Assembly (NCBI RefSeq): GCF_019195435.1
Contig: NZ_CP078069.1
Coordinates: 1,674,001-1,738,000, forward strand
DNA length: 64,000 bases
Direction: 5' to 3'
Source of the DNA: Comamonas sp. NLF-1-9
GTDB lineage: Bacteria > Pseudomonadota > Gammaproteobacteria > Burkholderiales > Burkholderiaceae_C
The notes under the pieces were generated by a model. That model was not told the origin of the DNA. It did not search any database and saw nothing but the letters and a program-made list of their open reading frames with translations. The stretch's first letter is position 1. Every line of letters starts with the position of its first letter. Of this stretch, positions 1 to 8,440 are shown one piece after another. The translations under genes and the position numbers were made by a program.

Positions 1-861
1 ATGCCCGACACCGTTTATGCCTGCCTCGACGGCCTGAACACCACCTCTGCGGTGGTGGAAGGCGCCTGCTGGGCCGCGCAGCGCCTGGCTGCGCCGCTCA
101 CGCTGCTGCACACGCTGGAACACCCCGAGCCGATGGCGGCCGTGGGCGACTACAGCGGCGTGCTGGGCATGGGCGCGCAGGACCTGCTGCTGCAGCGCCT
201 GTCCGACCTGGACGAGGAGCGCGCCAAGGTGGCGCAGGAAGCGGCGCAGCGCATGCTGGACGAAGCGCGCTCCAGCGTCTGCCGCGACACCGTGCCCGAG
301 GTGCAGACCCTGCTGCGCCAAGGCGACCTGACCGAGGTGCTGCTCACGCAGGAGCCCACGGCGCGCCTCTTCGTGCTGGGCAGCAACCGGCGCCCGCCCA
401 CGGTGCGCAAGCTGCGCTTGGACCACCGCGTGGAAACGGCGGTGCGCAATCTGCGCCAGCCGGTGATGGTGATGGACGCGGTGCCGTTTGCCGCGCCCGA
501 GCACTTCGTCGTGGCCTACGACGGCAGCGCCACGGCCGACCGCGCCGTGGAGCGTGTGGCCGGCAGCCCGCTGTTGCGCGGCATGCCGGCCGAGCTCGTG
601 ATGGTCGGCGAATGCCCCGCGCGCGCGCAAGAGCGCCTGCGTGCAGCGCAGACCCAGCTTGTCGATGCGGGTTTCACGGTCACCACGCGCACCCTGCCCG
701 GCCTGCCCGAGGAAGTGATTCCGCCGCTGATGGAGGGGCTTGGCCCCTCGCTGCTGGTGCTGGGCGCCTACGGCCATTCACGCATCCGCCAGCTCATCGT
801 GGGCAGCACGACGACGGCGCTGCTGCGCCTGTGCAGCGTGCCGGTGCTGGTGTTGCGGTAG
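1..861 (+). CDS. Universal stress protein, tandem UspA domains
   Basis: 286-residue cytoplasmic protein built from two consecutive Usp folds (about 1-155 and 165-286), so it may act as an intramolecular dimer. The second half ends with the Usp nucleotide-binding pattern G-x2-G-x9-G-S (GAYGHS...IVGST) followed by the typical hydrophobic PVLVLR end. The first half keeps a related LGSNRR segment but not the full glycine pattern, so only the C-terminal domain looks ATP-competent. The ATG is the first base of the window, so a longer N-terminus cannot be excluded, but MPDTVYACLDG is a natural Usp start. It converges on yejF with 10 bp between the stop codons. The precise stress role is unknown. Confidence 0.85.
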   Translation: MPDTVYACLDGLNTTSAVVEGACWAAQRLAAPLTLLHTLEHPEPMAAVGDYSGVLGMGAQDLLLQRLSDLDEERAKVAQEAAQRMLDEARSSVCRDTVPEVQTLLRQGDLTEVLLTQEPTARLFVLGSNRRPPTVRKLRLDHRVETAVRNLRQPVMVMDAVPFAAPEHFVVAYDGSATADRAVERVAGSPLLRGMPAELVMVGECPARAQERLRAAQTQLVDAGFTVTTRTLPGLPEEVIPPLMEGLGPSLLVLGAYGHSRIRQLIVGSTTTALLRLCSVPVLVLR

Positions 862-871
862 GGCCCGGCCT

Positions 872-2488
872 TCAGGGCAGCGCGGCGGCGGCAACCAACC
901 GCTGGGTATAGGGTTCGCGCGGGTGCTTGAGCACCTGATCCCAGGGGCCGGACTCCACCACTTCGCCGTCTTTCATCACGATGACCTCGTGCGCCATCGC
1001 GCGCACCACGGCGACGTCGTGGGTGATGAGCAGATAGGCCAAGCCTTTTTCCTTTTGCAGGCGCGCCAGCAGCGCCAGTACCTGCTGCTGGATGGTCACG
1101 TCGAGCGCGCTCGTGGGCTCGTCGAGCACCAGCAGTTGCGGCCCCACGATGAGCGCGCGCGCCACCGCCAGGCGCTGGCGCTGGCCGCCGGAAAACTCGT
1201 GCGGGTAGCGATCCAGCAGGCCGGGGAACTGCGCCTCGATCAAACCGACCTCGGCCAGCATGGCCAGCACGCGTGCGCGCCGCTCGGCCTCAGGCAGCCG
1301 CGGCGCATGCACTTTCAGCCCTTCGCCGACGATCTCCAGCACCGTCATGCGCGGCGAGAGCGAAGAAAACGGGTCCTGGAACACCACTTGCACGCGCTGG
1401 CGCAGCGCCTGGTTGTGCGCGCTGTTGTGTTGCGCAGGCTGGCGCCAATGCTGGTCGGCCAGAGTCAGTTCCCCCGTGCTTGGCAGCAGCCCCAGCAGCG
1501 CCTGCGCGAGCGTCGATTTGCCCGATCCCGATTCGCCCACCACACCCAGCGTGCGCCCGGCGGGGATGCGCAAATCCGCCCCCTTGACCGCGACGAACTC
1601 GCCCTTGGAAAACCAGCCGCGCAGGCCGGGCAGCGCCACCGGGTAGCCCACGCGCAGCCCTCGTGCGCGCGCGGCGAGAGGCACATCTTCAGCAAAATCG
1701 CCCTCGACCACGTCGCGGCGCGGCGTGCTGGCGATCAGGCGCCGGGTGTAGGCGTGCTCGGGCGCGTCGAAAATCCGCGCGGTCGGCCCCTGCTCGACCA
1801 GATGGCCTTGCTCCATCACCGCGACGCGGTCGGCAAAACGGCGCACCATGAGCAGGTCGTGCGTGATGAGCAGCACTGCCATGCCACTCTGGCGCTGCAG
1901 GTCGGCGAGCAGGTCGAGGATTTGGCCGCGCAGCGTCACGTCCAGCGCCGTGGTCGGCTCGTCGGCCAGCAAGAGCTTGGGCCGTGACGCCAGCGCCATC
2001 GCGATCATCGCGCGCTGGCGCTGGCCGCCCGAGAGCTGGTGCGGAAAGCTCGCGGCGCGCCGCTCGGGCTCGGGGATGCCGGTCGCTGCAAGCAATTCGA
2101 TAGCTGCTTGCGCAGACTGGGCGCGACTTAGCGCCTGTTTCAGCATCAAAACCTCGGCCACCTGCGCACCCACGGGCATCAAGGGGTTGAGCGCGGTCAT
2201 CGGCTCCTGGAAGATCATCGCGACCTCGCTGCCACGCACGCCACGCAGTTCTTGCTCTGATAGTTGGAGCAGATCGCGCCCGCCCAGCATGGCCTTACCG
2301 CTGATTTTTGCATCCATGGCCAGGCGCAGCAGCGCCAGCGCGCTGACCGTCTTGCCCGAGCCCGATTCGCCTACCAGCGCAAATTTTTCACCCGGATGAA
2401 TGTCGAAGTCGATGCCATGCACCACCTCCTTGGCAGCAAAGGCCACGCGCAGATCGCGCACGCTCAGCAGGGGCGTTGCGGCATTCAT
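872..2488 (-). CDS. yejF: Peptide ABC importer ATPase, two fused nucleotide-binding domains (YejF)
   Basis: 538-residue ATPase that powers the Yej importer, which takes up peptides and, in enterobacteria, microcin C. Two ABC domains lie in tandem. The first has Walker A GESGSGKT at residues 40-47 and signature LSGGQRQR; the second has GESGSGKS and signature FSGGQRQR. Each has a Walker B followed by DEPT. The ATG at 2488 was chosen because it overlaps the yejE stop as ATGA, which signals translational coupling; the open frame upstream is shadow. A copy of the dispersed repeat (2096-2154) lies inside the first domain and encodes the AQAAIELLAATG stretch. Confidence 0.93.
   Translation of the reverse strand: MNAATPLLSVRDLRVAFAAKEVVHGIDFDIHPGEKFALVGESGSGKTVSALALLRLAMDAKISGKAMLGGRDLLQLSEQELRGVRGSEVAMIFQEPMTALNPLMPVGAQVAEVLMLKQALSRAQSAQAAIELLAATGIPEPERRAASFPHQLSGGQRQRAMIAMALASRPKLLLADEPTTALDVTLRGQILDLLADLQRQSGMAVLLITHDLLMVRRFADRVAVMEQGHLVEQGPTARIFDAPEHAYTRRLIASTPRRDVVEGDFAEDVPLAARARGLRVGYPVALPGLRGWFSKGEFVAVKGADLRIPAGRTLGVVGESGSGKSTLAQALLGLLPSTGELTLADQHWRQPAQHNSAHNQALRQRVQVVFQDPFSSLSPRMTVLEIVGEGLKVHAPRLPEAERRARVLAMLAEVGLIEAQFPGLLDRYPHEFSGGQRQRLAVARALIVGPQLLVLDEPTSALDVTIQQQVLALLARLQKEKGLAYLLITHDVAVVRAMAHEVIVMKDGEVVESGPWDQVLKHPREPYTQRLVAAAALP
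2096..2154. repeat. Dispersed ATAGCTGC-type repeat inside yejF
   Basis: AT-richer patch in a GC-rich gene: GATAGCTGCTTGCGC, a spacer, then GCGCCTG...CATCAAAACC. It matches the repeat family found at 8390, 14494, 15252, 24921 and 56512. The longer spacer makes it one of the more diverged copies. It is read through in frame as part of YejF. Confidence 0.6.
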
Positions 2489-3525
2489 GCGTCGGCCTTG
2501 CGCGGGTCGAGCGCGTCGCGCAGCGCATCGCCCATGAAGGTGAGCAGCAGGAGCGTGACGACGAGCACGGCAAAGGTGAAGATGGAAATCCACCACGCAT
2601 CGATGTTGTTCTTGCCTTGGCTCAGCAGCTCACCCAGGCTGGGCGTTCCCGGGGGCACGCCCAGACCGAGGAAATCGAGCGAGGTCAACGCCAGAATCGC
2701 CGCGCTCATGCGAAACGGCAGGAAGGTGACCACCGGCACCATGGAATTGGGCAGGATGTGGCGCCACATGATCTGGCCGTTTTTCACGCCCAGCGCGCGC
2801 GCCGCCTTCACGTAGTCGAGCTGGCGGTTGCGCAGGAATTCGGCGCGCACGTAGTCCGAAAGGCCCATCCAGCCGAACAGGCTCAGCAGGATCAAGAGCA
2901 GCGCAATGCTGGGCGCAAAAATCGCGCTGAAGATGATCAGCAGATACAGCTCAGGCATCGAGCCCCAGATTTCGATGAAGCGCTGGAAGGTGAGGTCAAT
3001 CTTGCCGCCGAAGAACCCCTGGATCGCCCCGGCCAGAATGCCCAGCACCACGCCGACCACCGTCAGCGCCAGACCGAAGAGCACGCTCACGCGAAAGCCG
3101 TAGATGAGCTGCGCCAGCAGGTCGCGCCCGCGGTCGTCCGTGCCCAGCCAGTTCTGGCGCGAGGGGCCGGAGGGAAAGGGCGCATCGGCAAAATAGTTCA
3201 GCGTGCCCGCGCCGTAGGGGTTCAGGGTGTAGAGCGCCCAGTTGCCGTCGGCCGACAATTTTTGGCGCACGTAAGGGTCCAGGTAATCCGTGGGCGTGGC
3301 AAAGTCGCCGCCAAACGTGGTCTCTGGGTAGTCGTGCAGCATGGGCAGGTAGAACTGCCCGTCGTAGCGCACCAGCAGGGGGCGGTCGTTGCTGACCAGC
3401 TCGGCGCCCAGGCTCAGCAGGGTCAGCGCGCAAAACAGGATCAGGCTCCAGTAGCCCAGCCGATTGCGCTTGAAGCGTTGCCAGGCGCGGCGGGCGGGGG
3501 AGAGGCTGGCGGCAGCTTCAGCCAT
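2485..3525 (-). CDS. yejE: Peptide ABC importer permease (YejE)
   Basis: 346-residue inner-membrane permease. The N-terminal extension (RRAWQRFKRNRLGYWSLILF) leads into the first membrane span. A large periplasmic loop with the YejE-like FGGDFATPTDYLDPYV segment follows, then BPD_transp_1 helices containing the EAA-type loop (AARALGVKNGQIMWRHILPNSM). The start at 3525 (MAEAAASLSPARR) was chosen over upstream frames because it fits the family N-terminus. It overlaps the end of the PIN-toxin gene by 8 bp, so yejE now appears translationally coupled to a toxin gene rather than directly to yejB. Confidence 0.92.
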   Translation of the reverse strand: MAEAAASLSPARRAWQRFKRNRLGYWSLILFCALTLLSLGAELVSNDRPLLVRYDGQFYLPMLHDYPETTFGGDFATPTDYLDPYVRQKLSADGNWALYTLNPYGAGTLNYFADAPFPSGPSRQNWLGTDDRGRDLLAQLIYGFRVSVLFGLALTVVGVVLGILAGAIQGFFGGKIDLTFQRFIEIWGSMPELYLLIIFSAIFAPSIALLLILLSLFGWMGLSDYVRAEFLRNRQLDYVKAARALGVKNGQIMWRHILPNSMVPVVTFLPFRMSAAILALTSLDFLGLGVPPGTPSLGELLSQGKNNIDAWWISIFTFAVLVVTLLLLTFMGDALRDALDPRKADA

Positions 3526-3946
3526 CGCTGTTCTCGGCCAGCAGGTTCTGAAACGGTGCGTGGTTCTTGAAACGGTAGGCGCCGAAGTCGCGCTCGTCTG
3601 TCGTGAGAATGCGCCCATGCCCAAGATGCTCGGCCAGCAGCACCAGCGAGCCATCGGCCAGGTCCATGGGGAGGCTGGCGTAGCGCTGCATCAGGTACGC
3701 CAGCCGCTCGGTTTGCGCTGCGTCCCACTGCCAGACGGCAATGCCGCCTGCGGCCACATCGCGCAGCAGCGCGTGCGCAGCATCCACGCCTATCCAGCGC
3801 TGGATCAAATGCGTGGCCTCGGTCAACACCGGCCAGGTGGTGATCCAGCCCTCTTGCTGCGTCGCCAGACCTTGCACGGCGCGCGCGTGCCAGGCGTCAT
3901 CGGCGTCCGCCAGGGCGTAGAAAAAACCGGCGTCGGCAAGGATCAC
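3518..3946 (-). CDS. PIN-domain toxin (VapC-like ribonuclease)
   Basis: 142-residue PIN-domain protein, the expected size of a VapC-type endoribonuclease. The acidic metal-binding set is visible: D5 in MILADAGFF, E43 in VLTEATHL, D95/D98 in PMDLADGS and D117/D120 in TTDERDF. The start overlaps the antitoxin stop as ATGA, the standard arrangement of an antitoxin-first module. The stop overlaps yejE by 8 bp. The RNA target cannot be read from sequence. Confidence 0.88.
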   Translation of the reverse strand: MILADAGFFYALADADDAWHARAVQGLATQQEGWITTWPVLTEATHLIQRWIGVDAAHALLRDVAAGGIAVWQWDAAQTERLAYLMQRYASLPMDLADGSLVLLAEHLGHGRILTTDERDFGAYRFKNHAPFQNLLAENSDG

Positions 3947-4263
3947 GCGCCGCCCTTGTTCGATTCAGCATCGGCGGCGTAGGGCGGCGCAGACTCATGC
4001 ACCGCCGGCGCGCGGCCCTGGTGTTTGGCGCTCCAGCCTTCTGCCAGACGCGCCTTGTAGCTGCCCGCCACGTCGCTGCGGCCGCTGCGGCCTTTGCCGA
4101 TGAAGGCCGCGAAATGCGTGAGCCCGCCACGCTGCGCGCGCAACTGCTCGTAGTAGTGCTGCACGCTGGTGCGCAGCACCTCGCTCACCCCCAGGCCTGT
4201 GGCCTCGGCCAGGTAGTTGAGCTGCTGTTCGGCGTCGCCGTCAAAACGTGCGTTGACGCGCAT
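3943..4263 (-). CDS. Ribbon-helix-helix type antitoxin
   Basis: 106-residue partner of the downstream PIN toxin. Residues 1-45 (MRVNARFDGDAEQQL...LGVSEVLRTSVQHYYEQL) look like a ribbon-helix-helix DNA-binding and dimerisation unit. The C-terminal 60 residues are charged and low in complexity, as expected for a toxin-neutralising tail. AGGAG lies about 8 bases before the ATG. A 21-bp palindrome sits immediately upstream (4284-4304) and is the likely autoregulatory operator. Confidence 0.75.
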   Translation of the reverse strand: MRVNARFDGDAEQQLNYLAEATGLGVSEVLRTSVQHYYEQLRAQRGGLTHFAAFIGKGRSGRSDVAGSYKARLAEGWSAKHQGRAPAVHESAPPYAADAESNKGGA

Positions 4264-4283
4264 GATGGGACTCCTTCATGTGT

Positions 4284-4304
4284 TTGTCATGCATTGTATG
4301 ACAA
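4284..4304. promoter_or_regulatory. Palindromic operator of the PIN/RHH module
   Basis: Perfect inverted repeat TTGTCAT-N7-ATGACAA, 20 bp upstream of the antitoxin ATG. Read on the minus strand it contains CATACAAT, a plausible -10 element, so repressor binding would block transcription. Autoregulation is inferred from how such modules usually work. Confidence 0.65.
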
Positions 4305-4352
4305 CCCCGTTGGAAGATGGCGACATGTCGCAGCGCTCATCGGAAATGGCCT

Positions 4353-4748
4353 TCATGCCGAAAACGGATTGAGCAGCGCAATGCCGCAGCCGTCGAAATC
4401 ACGCACATTGCGCGTGACGAGGGTGAGCGCATGCACCTGGGCAGTGGCGGCGATCAGCATGTCGGCCTGGCTGCGCACCTGGCCACGCAAGCTCAGGTCA
4501 GCACGCATTTCTCCCGCCCGCCGTGCGATGGTTTCGGTGACATCGAGCACCAGGTTGTTGGCCACCAAGGCATCGAACAACGCCAGCGATGCCGCAGCGG
4601 GCCTGCGACGCATGCCGAAAAGGATTTCATCGATCGTCACCACGCTGATCGCCAGCCGCACACCGGACTGCGTCAGCCACTGCCGCACTCCCGCGTTCGG
4701 CCGGGGTCGCATCAGTTCACTGAGAATGTTGGTATCGGCCAGAAACAT
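4353..4748 (-). CDS. vapC: PIN-domain toxin (VapC/FitB-like)
   Basis: 131-residue PIN nuclease. It begins MFLADTNILSELMRP, the classic VapC/FitB N-terminus with D5, followed by E41 (TIDEILFG), D96 (SQADMLIAA) and N114/D117 (TRNVRDF), so the full acidic triad plus support is present. It follows its antitoxin by 6 bp. It is unrelated in detail to the second PIN toxin at 3518, so two separate module acquisitions, not a duplication, are more likely. Confidence 0.92.
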   Translation of the reverse strand: MFLADTNILSELMRPRPNAGVRQWLTQSGVRLAISVVTIDEILFGMRRRPAAASLALFDALVANNLVLDVTETIARRAGEMRADLSLRGQVRSQADMLIAATAQVHALTLVTRNVRDFDGCGIALLNPFSA

Positions 4749-4754
4749 GGTGCG

Positions 4755-5060
4755 TCACGCGATTTCATCATCCCAATAGTGCGGATCGTCCACCATGGGA
4801 TTGGGTCGCGTGGTTCGCGGCGGCAACTCCAGACCATTCTCGAACCCGTCGGCGATCAAGGCGGCACGAATTTCATCAAACAATTCCACCAGTGTCGGCT
4901 GCTTCTTTTCCTGCTGCCAGCGCTTGAACTCCTCGTATTCAGCGGCTGAAATCATCACCGCCACGGGTTTGTTGCGGTTGTAGATGGCCTGCGGCTCCTC
5001 GGCCGTCAGGCGCACGACTTCGGAGAACTGCTGTTTGGCGTTGGCGATGGTCCAGGTCAT
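4755..5060 (-). CDS. Phd/YefM-family antitoxin
   Basis: 101-residue antitoxin. MTWTIANAKQQFSEVVRLTAEEPQAIYNRNKPVAVMISAAEYEEF is the Phd/YefM fold signature: DNA-binding strand-helix, then the IYNRNKPVAVMIS strand. The ATG at 5060 was chosen over upstream starts because GGAGAAAATC sits directly before it. A 7-bp inverted repeat (5074-5103) lies upstream. Together with the PIN toxin it forms a complete module just after yejB. Confidence 0.85.
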   Translation of the reverse strand: MTWTIANAKQQFSEVVRLTAEEPQAIYNRNKPVAVMISAAEYEEFKRWQQEKKQPTLVELFDEIRAALIADGFENGLELPPRTTRPNPMVDDPHYWDDEIA

Positions 5061-5073
5061 GATTTTCTCCATC

Positions 5074-5103
5074 ATGGACAAGTTGGACTTCAATTGTGTC
5101 CAT
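5074..5103. promoter_or_regulatory. Inverted repeat upstream of the Phd-type antitoxin
   Basis: ATGGACA at 5074-5080 pairs with TGTCCAT at 5097-5103 across 16 bp. It lies between the yejB stop (5118) and the antitoxin start, where an autorepressor operator is expected. No clear -35 is visible. Confidence 0.5.
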
Positions 5104-5117
5104 CTTCCAAAACGGCG

Positions 5118-6155
5118 TCAATCAAACTTCACCCGCGGATCGACCCAGACATAGCACAGGTCGGAAATCAGCTTGGTGAACAGCCCGATCAGCGTGAACA
5201 GGTACAGCGTGCCCAGCACCACGGGGTAATCGCGCCGGATCACGCTCTCGTAACTGAGCAGGCCCAGACCGTCGAGCGAGAACAGCGTCTCGATCAATAG
5301 AGAGCCGGTGAAGAACGCTCCAATGAAGGCCGAGGGAAAGCCGGTGACGATGGGAATGAGCGCATTGCGAAACACGTGTTTGTAGAGCACCTGGCGCTCG
5401 GAGAGGCCCTTGGCGCGCGCCGTCAGCACGTACTGCTTGCGGATTTCTTCCAGGAAGGCGTTCTTGGTCAGCATCGCTGTGACCGCAAAGCTGCCCGCCA
5501 CCATCGCGATCACCGGCAGCGTGATGTGCCAGAGGTAGTCGACGATGCGCGCGCCCCAGCCCAGCTCTTGCCAGTTGCTCGAGGTGAGCCCGCGCAGCGG
5601 AAACCACTGCAACTGCCCGCCAAAGACGACGAGCAGCGCCAGCCCCAGCACGAAGCCCGGAATCGCGTAGCCGATGAGGATCAGGATGGTCGTCGCCAGG
5701 TCAAAGCGCGATCCCGCGCGCACTGCCTTGGCCACGCCCAGCGGCACGGCGACGAGGTAGCTGATGAAAAACGTCCACAGCCCCAGGCTGATCGAGACCG
5801 GCATCTTCTCCTTGATGAGCTGCCACACGTCCTTGTTCTGGAAAAAGCTGCGCCCCAGGTCAAAGCGCGCAAACTGGCCCAGCATCTTGAAAAAGCGCAC
5901 ATGCGCCGGTTCGTCAAAGCCGTAGAGCTTCTTGATCTGCGCCAGGCGCTGCGCATCCACTCCCTGCGCGCCGCGATACGCCATGCCCGCGCCCTCGCCC
6001 GCGCCGCCATGCCCGGCCATGCCCGCCTTGGCCTCGGCCAGGTACTGCTCCACCGGCCCGCCGGGCACGAACTGGATCACCACGAAGGTGAGCAGCAGCA
6101 CCCCGAGCAGCGTGGGCAGCATCAAGAGGATGCGCTTGAGGACGTAGGCGGTCAT
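5118..6155 (-). CDS. yejB: Peptide ABC importer permease (YejB)
   Basis: 345-residue inner-membrane permease. MTAYVLKRILLMLPTLLGVLLLTFVVIQFVPGGPVEQ is the DppB/YejB-type first span followed by the PGGP motif. The EAA loop (LTARAKGLSERQVLYKHVFRNAL) and the C-terminal membrane segments follow. The ATG at 6155 was chosen over the upstream TTG because the family starts here. In the usual yejABEF order yejE should follow directly; here two toxin-antitoxin modules intervene. Confidence 0.93.
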   Translation of the reverse strand: MTAYVLKRILLMLPTLLGVLLLTFVVIQFVPGGPVEQYLAEAKAGMAGHGGAGEGAGMAYRGAQGVDAQRLAQIKKLYGFDEPAHVRFFKMLGQFARFDLGRSFFQNKDVWQLIKEKMPVSISLGLWTFFISYLVAVPLGVAKAVRAGSRFDLATTILILIGYAIPGFVLGLALLVVFGGQLQWFPLRGLTSSNWQELGWGARIVDYLWHITLPVIAMVAGSFAVTAMLTKNAFLEEIRKQYVLTARAKGLSERQVLYKHVFRNALIPIVTGFPSAFIGAFFTGSLLIETLFSLDGLGLLSYESVIRRDYPVVLGTLYLFTLIGLFTKLISDLCYVWVDPRVKFD

Positions 6156-6265
6156 GGCAGGCAATTATGTCGCCCGCCCACCCCGGCGCGCGGCGCTTGC
6201 GGCAGGCGCCGCAATGACCATCCTTGACAATTCACGGGCAGCAAAACGCCGCGCACGGCGCTAGG

Positions 6266-7174
6266 ATGCTGGCCGCCATGTTCGACCCCGCCCCCTGCGC
6301 GACGCGGCGGCGCGCCATGCTGGCCCTGGGCGGCGCCTGCATCCTGCCCCTCGCTCACGCCAGCACCCCCGTATTCGTGATGCAAAACGAGCCCCACCTG
6401 CGCCACGCGCGGGCGCTGGTGTTCGCCGCCCTGGCCGCGGCCGGGCTGCAGGCCAAGTTCAGCGACGCCCCGCTGGGCAACGAACAGCGCAACGTGCACC
6501 AGATCAGCAGCGGCCTCACGCATCTGGACATGATGCCCGCCACCCCCAAAAGGCTGGAGCTGGTGCGCGAGGGCAAGCTGCGCATGATCCCCATACCGCT
6601 GGATCGCGGCCTGCTGGGCTGGCGCATTAACCTGCTGCTGCAGTCGCGCCGCGACATGCTCGCCCAGGTGCGCGCCGCAGGCGATCTGGCGCAGTTCACC
6701 ATCGGCCAGAACGTCGGCTGGATGGATACGGCGATCTACCGCGCCGCCGGCATTCCGGTCAAGGAGATCAAGAGCTGGAGCAACGGTGAATTCGCCGAGC
6801 AGATGGAGGCGGGCTTCCTCGACCTGTTCCCGCTCGGGCTGGAAGAAACGCTGAGCTACTTCCTGGCGCATTTCCGGCGGCATTACCCCCAGCTCACGAC
6901 CGATCCGCACATCCTCGTGCGCTACCCCTGGTTTCGCTTTGTCTGGCTGGCCCCGGGGGCATCCACGGCCGCGCTGCACGACGCCCTGCAACAAGGGTTT
7001 GACCGCATCGTCGCCAACGGCAGCTTCGTGCGCGTCTGGGAGAAACACCGCAAGATCCCCCCGCCATCGGTGCTGCGCGGACGCGCCCTGATCGACATTC
7101 CCAACCCCTTCTACGACAACACGCTGGTGCCGGCGCGCTACCGCCACTTGCTGGCCCAGCCCACCCGCTCATGA
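6266..7174 (+). CDS. Periplasmic solute-binding-like protein paired with a diguanylate cyclase
   Basis: About 302 residues, with an arginine-rich N-terminus and hydrophobic export signal (ATRRRAMLALGGACILPLAHA) that could be Tat or Sec type. The rest resembles a type 3 periplasmic binding protein (two-lobe fold; MPATPKRLELVREGKLRMIPIPL). No transporter is adjacent. Its stop overlaps the start of the GGDEF gene as ATGA, so the two are almost certainly co-translated, suggesting it serves as the periplasmic sensor for that cyclase. ATG 6278 is an alternative start. The ligand is unknown. Confidence 0.75.
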   Translation: MLAAMFDPAPCATRRRAMLALGGACILPLAHASTPVFVMQNEPHLRHARALVFAALAAAGLQAKFSDAPLGNEQRNVHQISSGLTHLDMMPATPKRLELVREGKLRMIPIPLDRGLLGWRINLLLQSRRDMLAQVRAAGDLAQFTIGQNVGWMDTAIYRAAGIPVKEIKSWSNGEFAEQMEAGFLDLFPLGLEETLSYFLAHFRRHYPQLTTDPHILVRYPWFRFVWLAPGASTAALHDALQQGFDRIVANGSFVRVWEKHRKIPPPSVLRGRALIDIPNPFYDNTLVPARYRHLLAQPTRS

Positions 7175-8343
7175 CGCCCAGCGCGCCCAGGCAGCCGCGC
7201 CGCCGCAGCCTGCATGCCCAGTTCGTGCGCAGCCTGCTGTGGCCGCTGGTGCTGGCTTTTGCGCTGGCGGCCGGCACCAGCCTGTGGCTGAGCTACCGCA
7301 GCAGCACGGCGCAGGCGGCAGAGCAGCGGATTCTCACCCTGCAAGCCTTCAGCCACTCCCTGACCCAGCCCCAATGGGACTGCGACAAGACCACGGCGCA
7401 AGGCATCATCGACACGCTCGCGCGCATGCCGCAAGTCGATGGCGTGCGCCTGTACGACGCCTGCAGCGACACCATGCTGCACGCCGGCCAAGCCATGGCG
7501 GGCCCGCCGCCCGCGGGGCCTGACCACCTGGAAAGCCCCGTGATCTATCACGACCCGCAAGGGCGCGACTACACCGTGGGGCAGTTGCAGATCAGCTACC
7601 ACCCCTTGTCTGCGCTCGATGCCGTCATGCAGAGCCTGGTGCCGCAGCTCGGGATCTTTTTGACCATGCTGGCCGTGGTGCTGGTGGGCGCCGCCCGGGT
7701 GTTCGAGCATGCCGTCGGCCAGCCGCTCGCGCGTTTTCGCGCCGCCATCCTGGCGTCGCGGCCGGTGCACACGCCGCACACACCCACCCCGCGCTGGCAC
7801 GATGAACTTGGCGACGTGACGCAGGCCTACGACAAGCTGGTGCACGAGCTCAAGCTCTTGGCGCGCCACGACCCGCTCACCGGGCTGGCCAACCGCCGGG
7901 CGCTGGAGGAACACCTGGAGCACGCGCTGCACCAGGGCGCGCCGGGCCTGCACGTGCTGCTGCTGGACCTCGACGGGTTCAAGCCCGTCAACGACCGCTA
8001 CGGCCACGCCGTCGGCGACGCGGTGCTGCAGGGCGTGGCGCAGCGCCTGCGCGCGGCGCTGCGCCAGTCTGACCTGGTGGCGCGGCTCGGCGGCGACGAG
8101 TTCGTCATCGTCGCGCCCGACCGGGGCGCGCCCGACGCACTGCAGCGTCTGCTGGACAAGGTGAATGAGGCAGTGCGTGCCCCGCTGGTGTGCGACGAGC
8201 ACGTGCTGCGCGTACACGCGAGCATGGGCACGGCGCAGTTTCCGCGCGATGGGGACACGGCCGCCGCGCTGCTGGCGCACGCCGACGCGGCGATGTATGC
8301 GGCCAAGCAAGCCGACACCCCATCGGGGCAAGGCTCGGCTTGA
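7171..8343 (+). CDS. Membrane-anchored diguanylate cyclase (GGDEF)
   Basis: 390-residue sensor enzyme making c-di-GMP from two GTP. A first span (about 21-41), a periplasmic sensory segment (about 42-157), a second span (158-175) and a linker lead into the GGDEF domain (about 230-385). The active-site motif GGDEF is intact at 307-311, and the product-inhibition site RQSD lies at 298-301, exactly five residues before it. It forms an operon with the upstream binding-like protein. c-di-GMP made here could in principle feed PelD, encoded in the same window, but nothing in the sequence ties them directly. Confidence 0.9.
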   Translation: MTPSAPRQPRRRSLHAQFVRSLLWPLVLAFALAAGTSLWLSYRSSTAQAAEQRILTLQAFSHSLTQPQWDCDKTTAQGIIDTLARMPQVDGVRLYDACSDTMLHAGQAMAGPPPAGPDHLESPVIYHDPQGRDYTVGQLQISYHPLSALDAVMQSLVPQLGIFLTMLAVVLVGAARVFEHAVGQPLARFRAAILASRPVHTPHTPTPRWHDELGDVTQAYDKLVHELKLLARHDPLTGLANRRALEEHLEHALHQGAPGLHVLLLDLDGFKPVNDRYGHAVGDAVLQGVAQRLRAALRQSDLVARLGGDEFVIVAPDRGAPDALQRLLDKVNEAVRAPLVCDEHVLRVHASMGTAQFPRDGDTAAALLAHADAAMYAAKQADTPSGQGSA

Positions 8344-8389
8344 TGCCCGGCTGCGGCGCGGACCGGTCGCACCGGTGCAGATTTGAATG

Positions 8390-8440
8390 AAAAACGGCTC
8401 CAGCCCTTGTGTGGTGCGCGCGAGCAGCTATGGTTTTTTA
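8390..8440. repeat. Dispersed ATAGCTGC-type repeat at the yejA 3' end
   Basis: On the minus strand it reads ATAGCTGCTCGCGC, a 10-nt spacer, then AGGGCTGGAGCC and a T-run. Together with 24921-24972 it is the best-preserved copy, with the same spacer length. It overlaps the last codons of yejA and the space between two convergent genes, so it could also act as a transcription-stopping hairpin. Confidence 0.7.

Noticed and set aside
740..1987. Long plus-strand open frame opposite yejF
   Set aside because: It is antisense to a clear ABC ATPase, has the His/Arg/Gln-rich composition of a GC-rich shadow frame and no recognisable domain.
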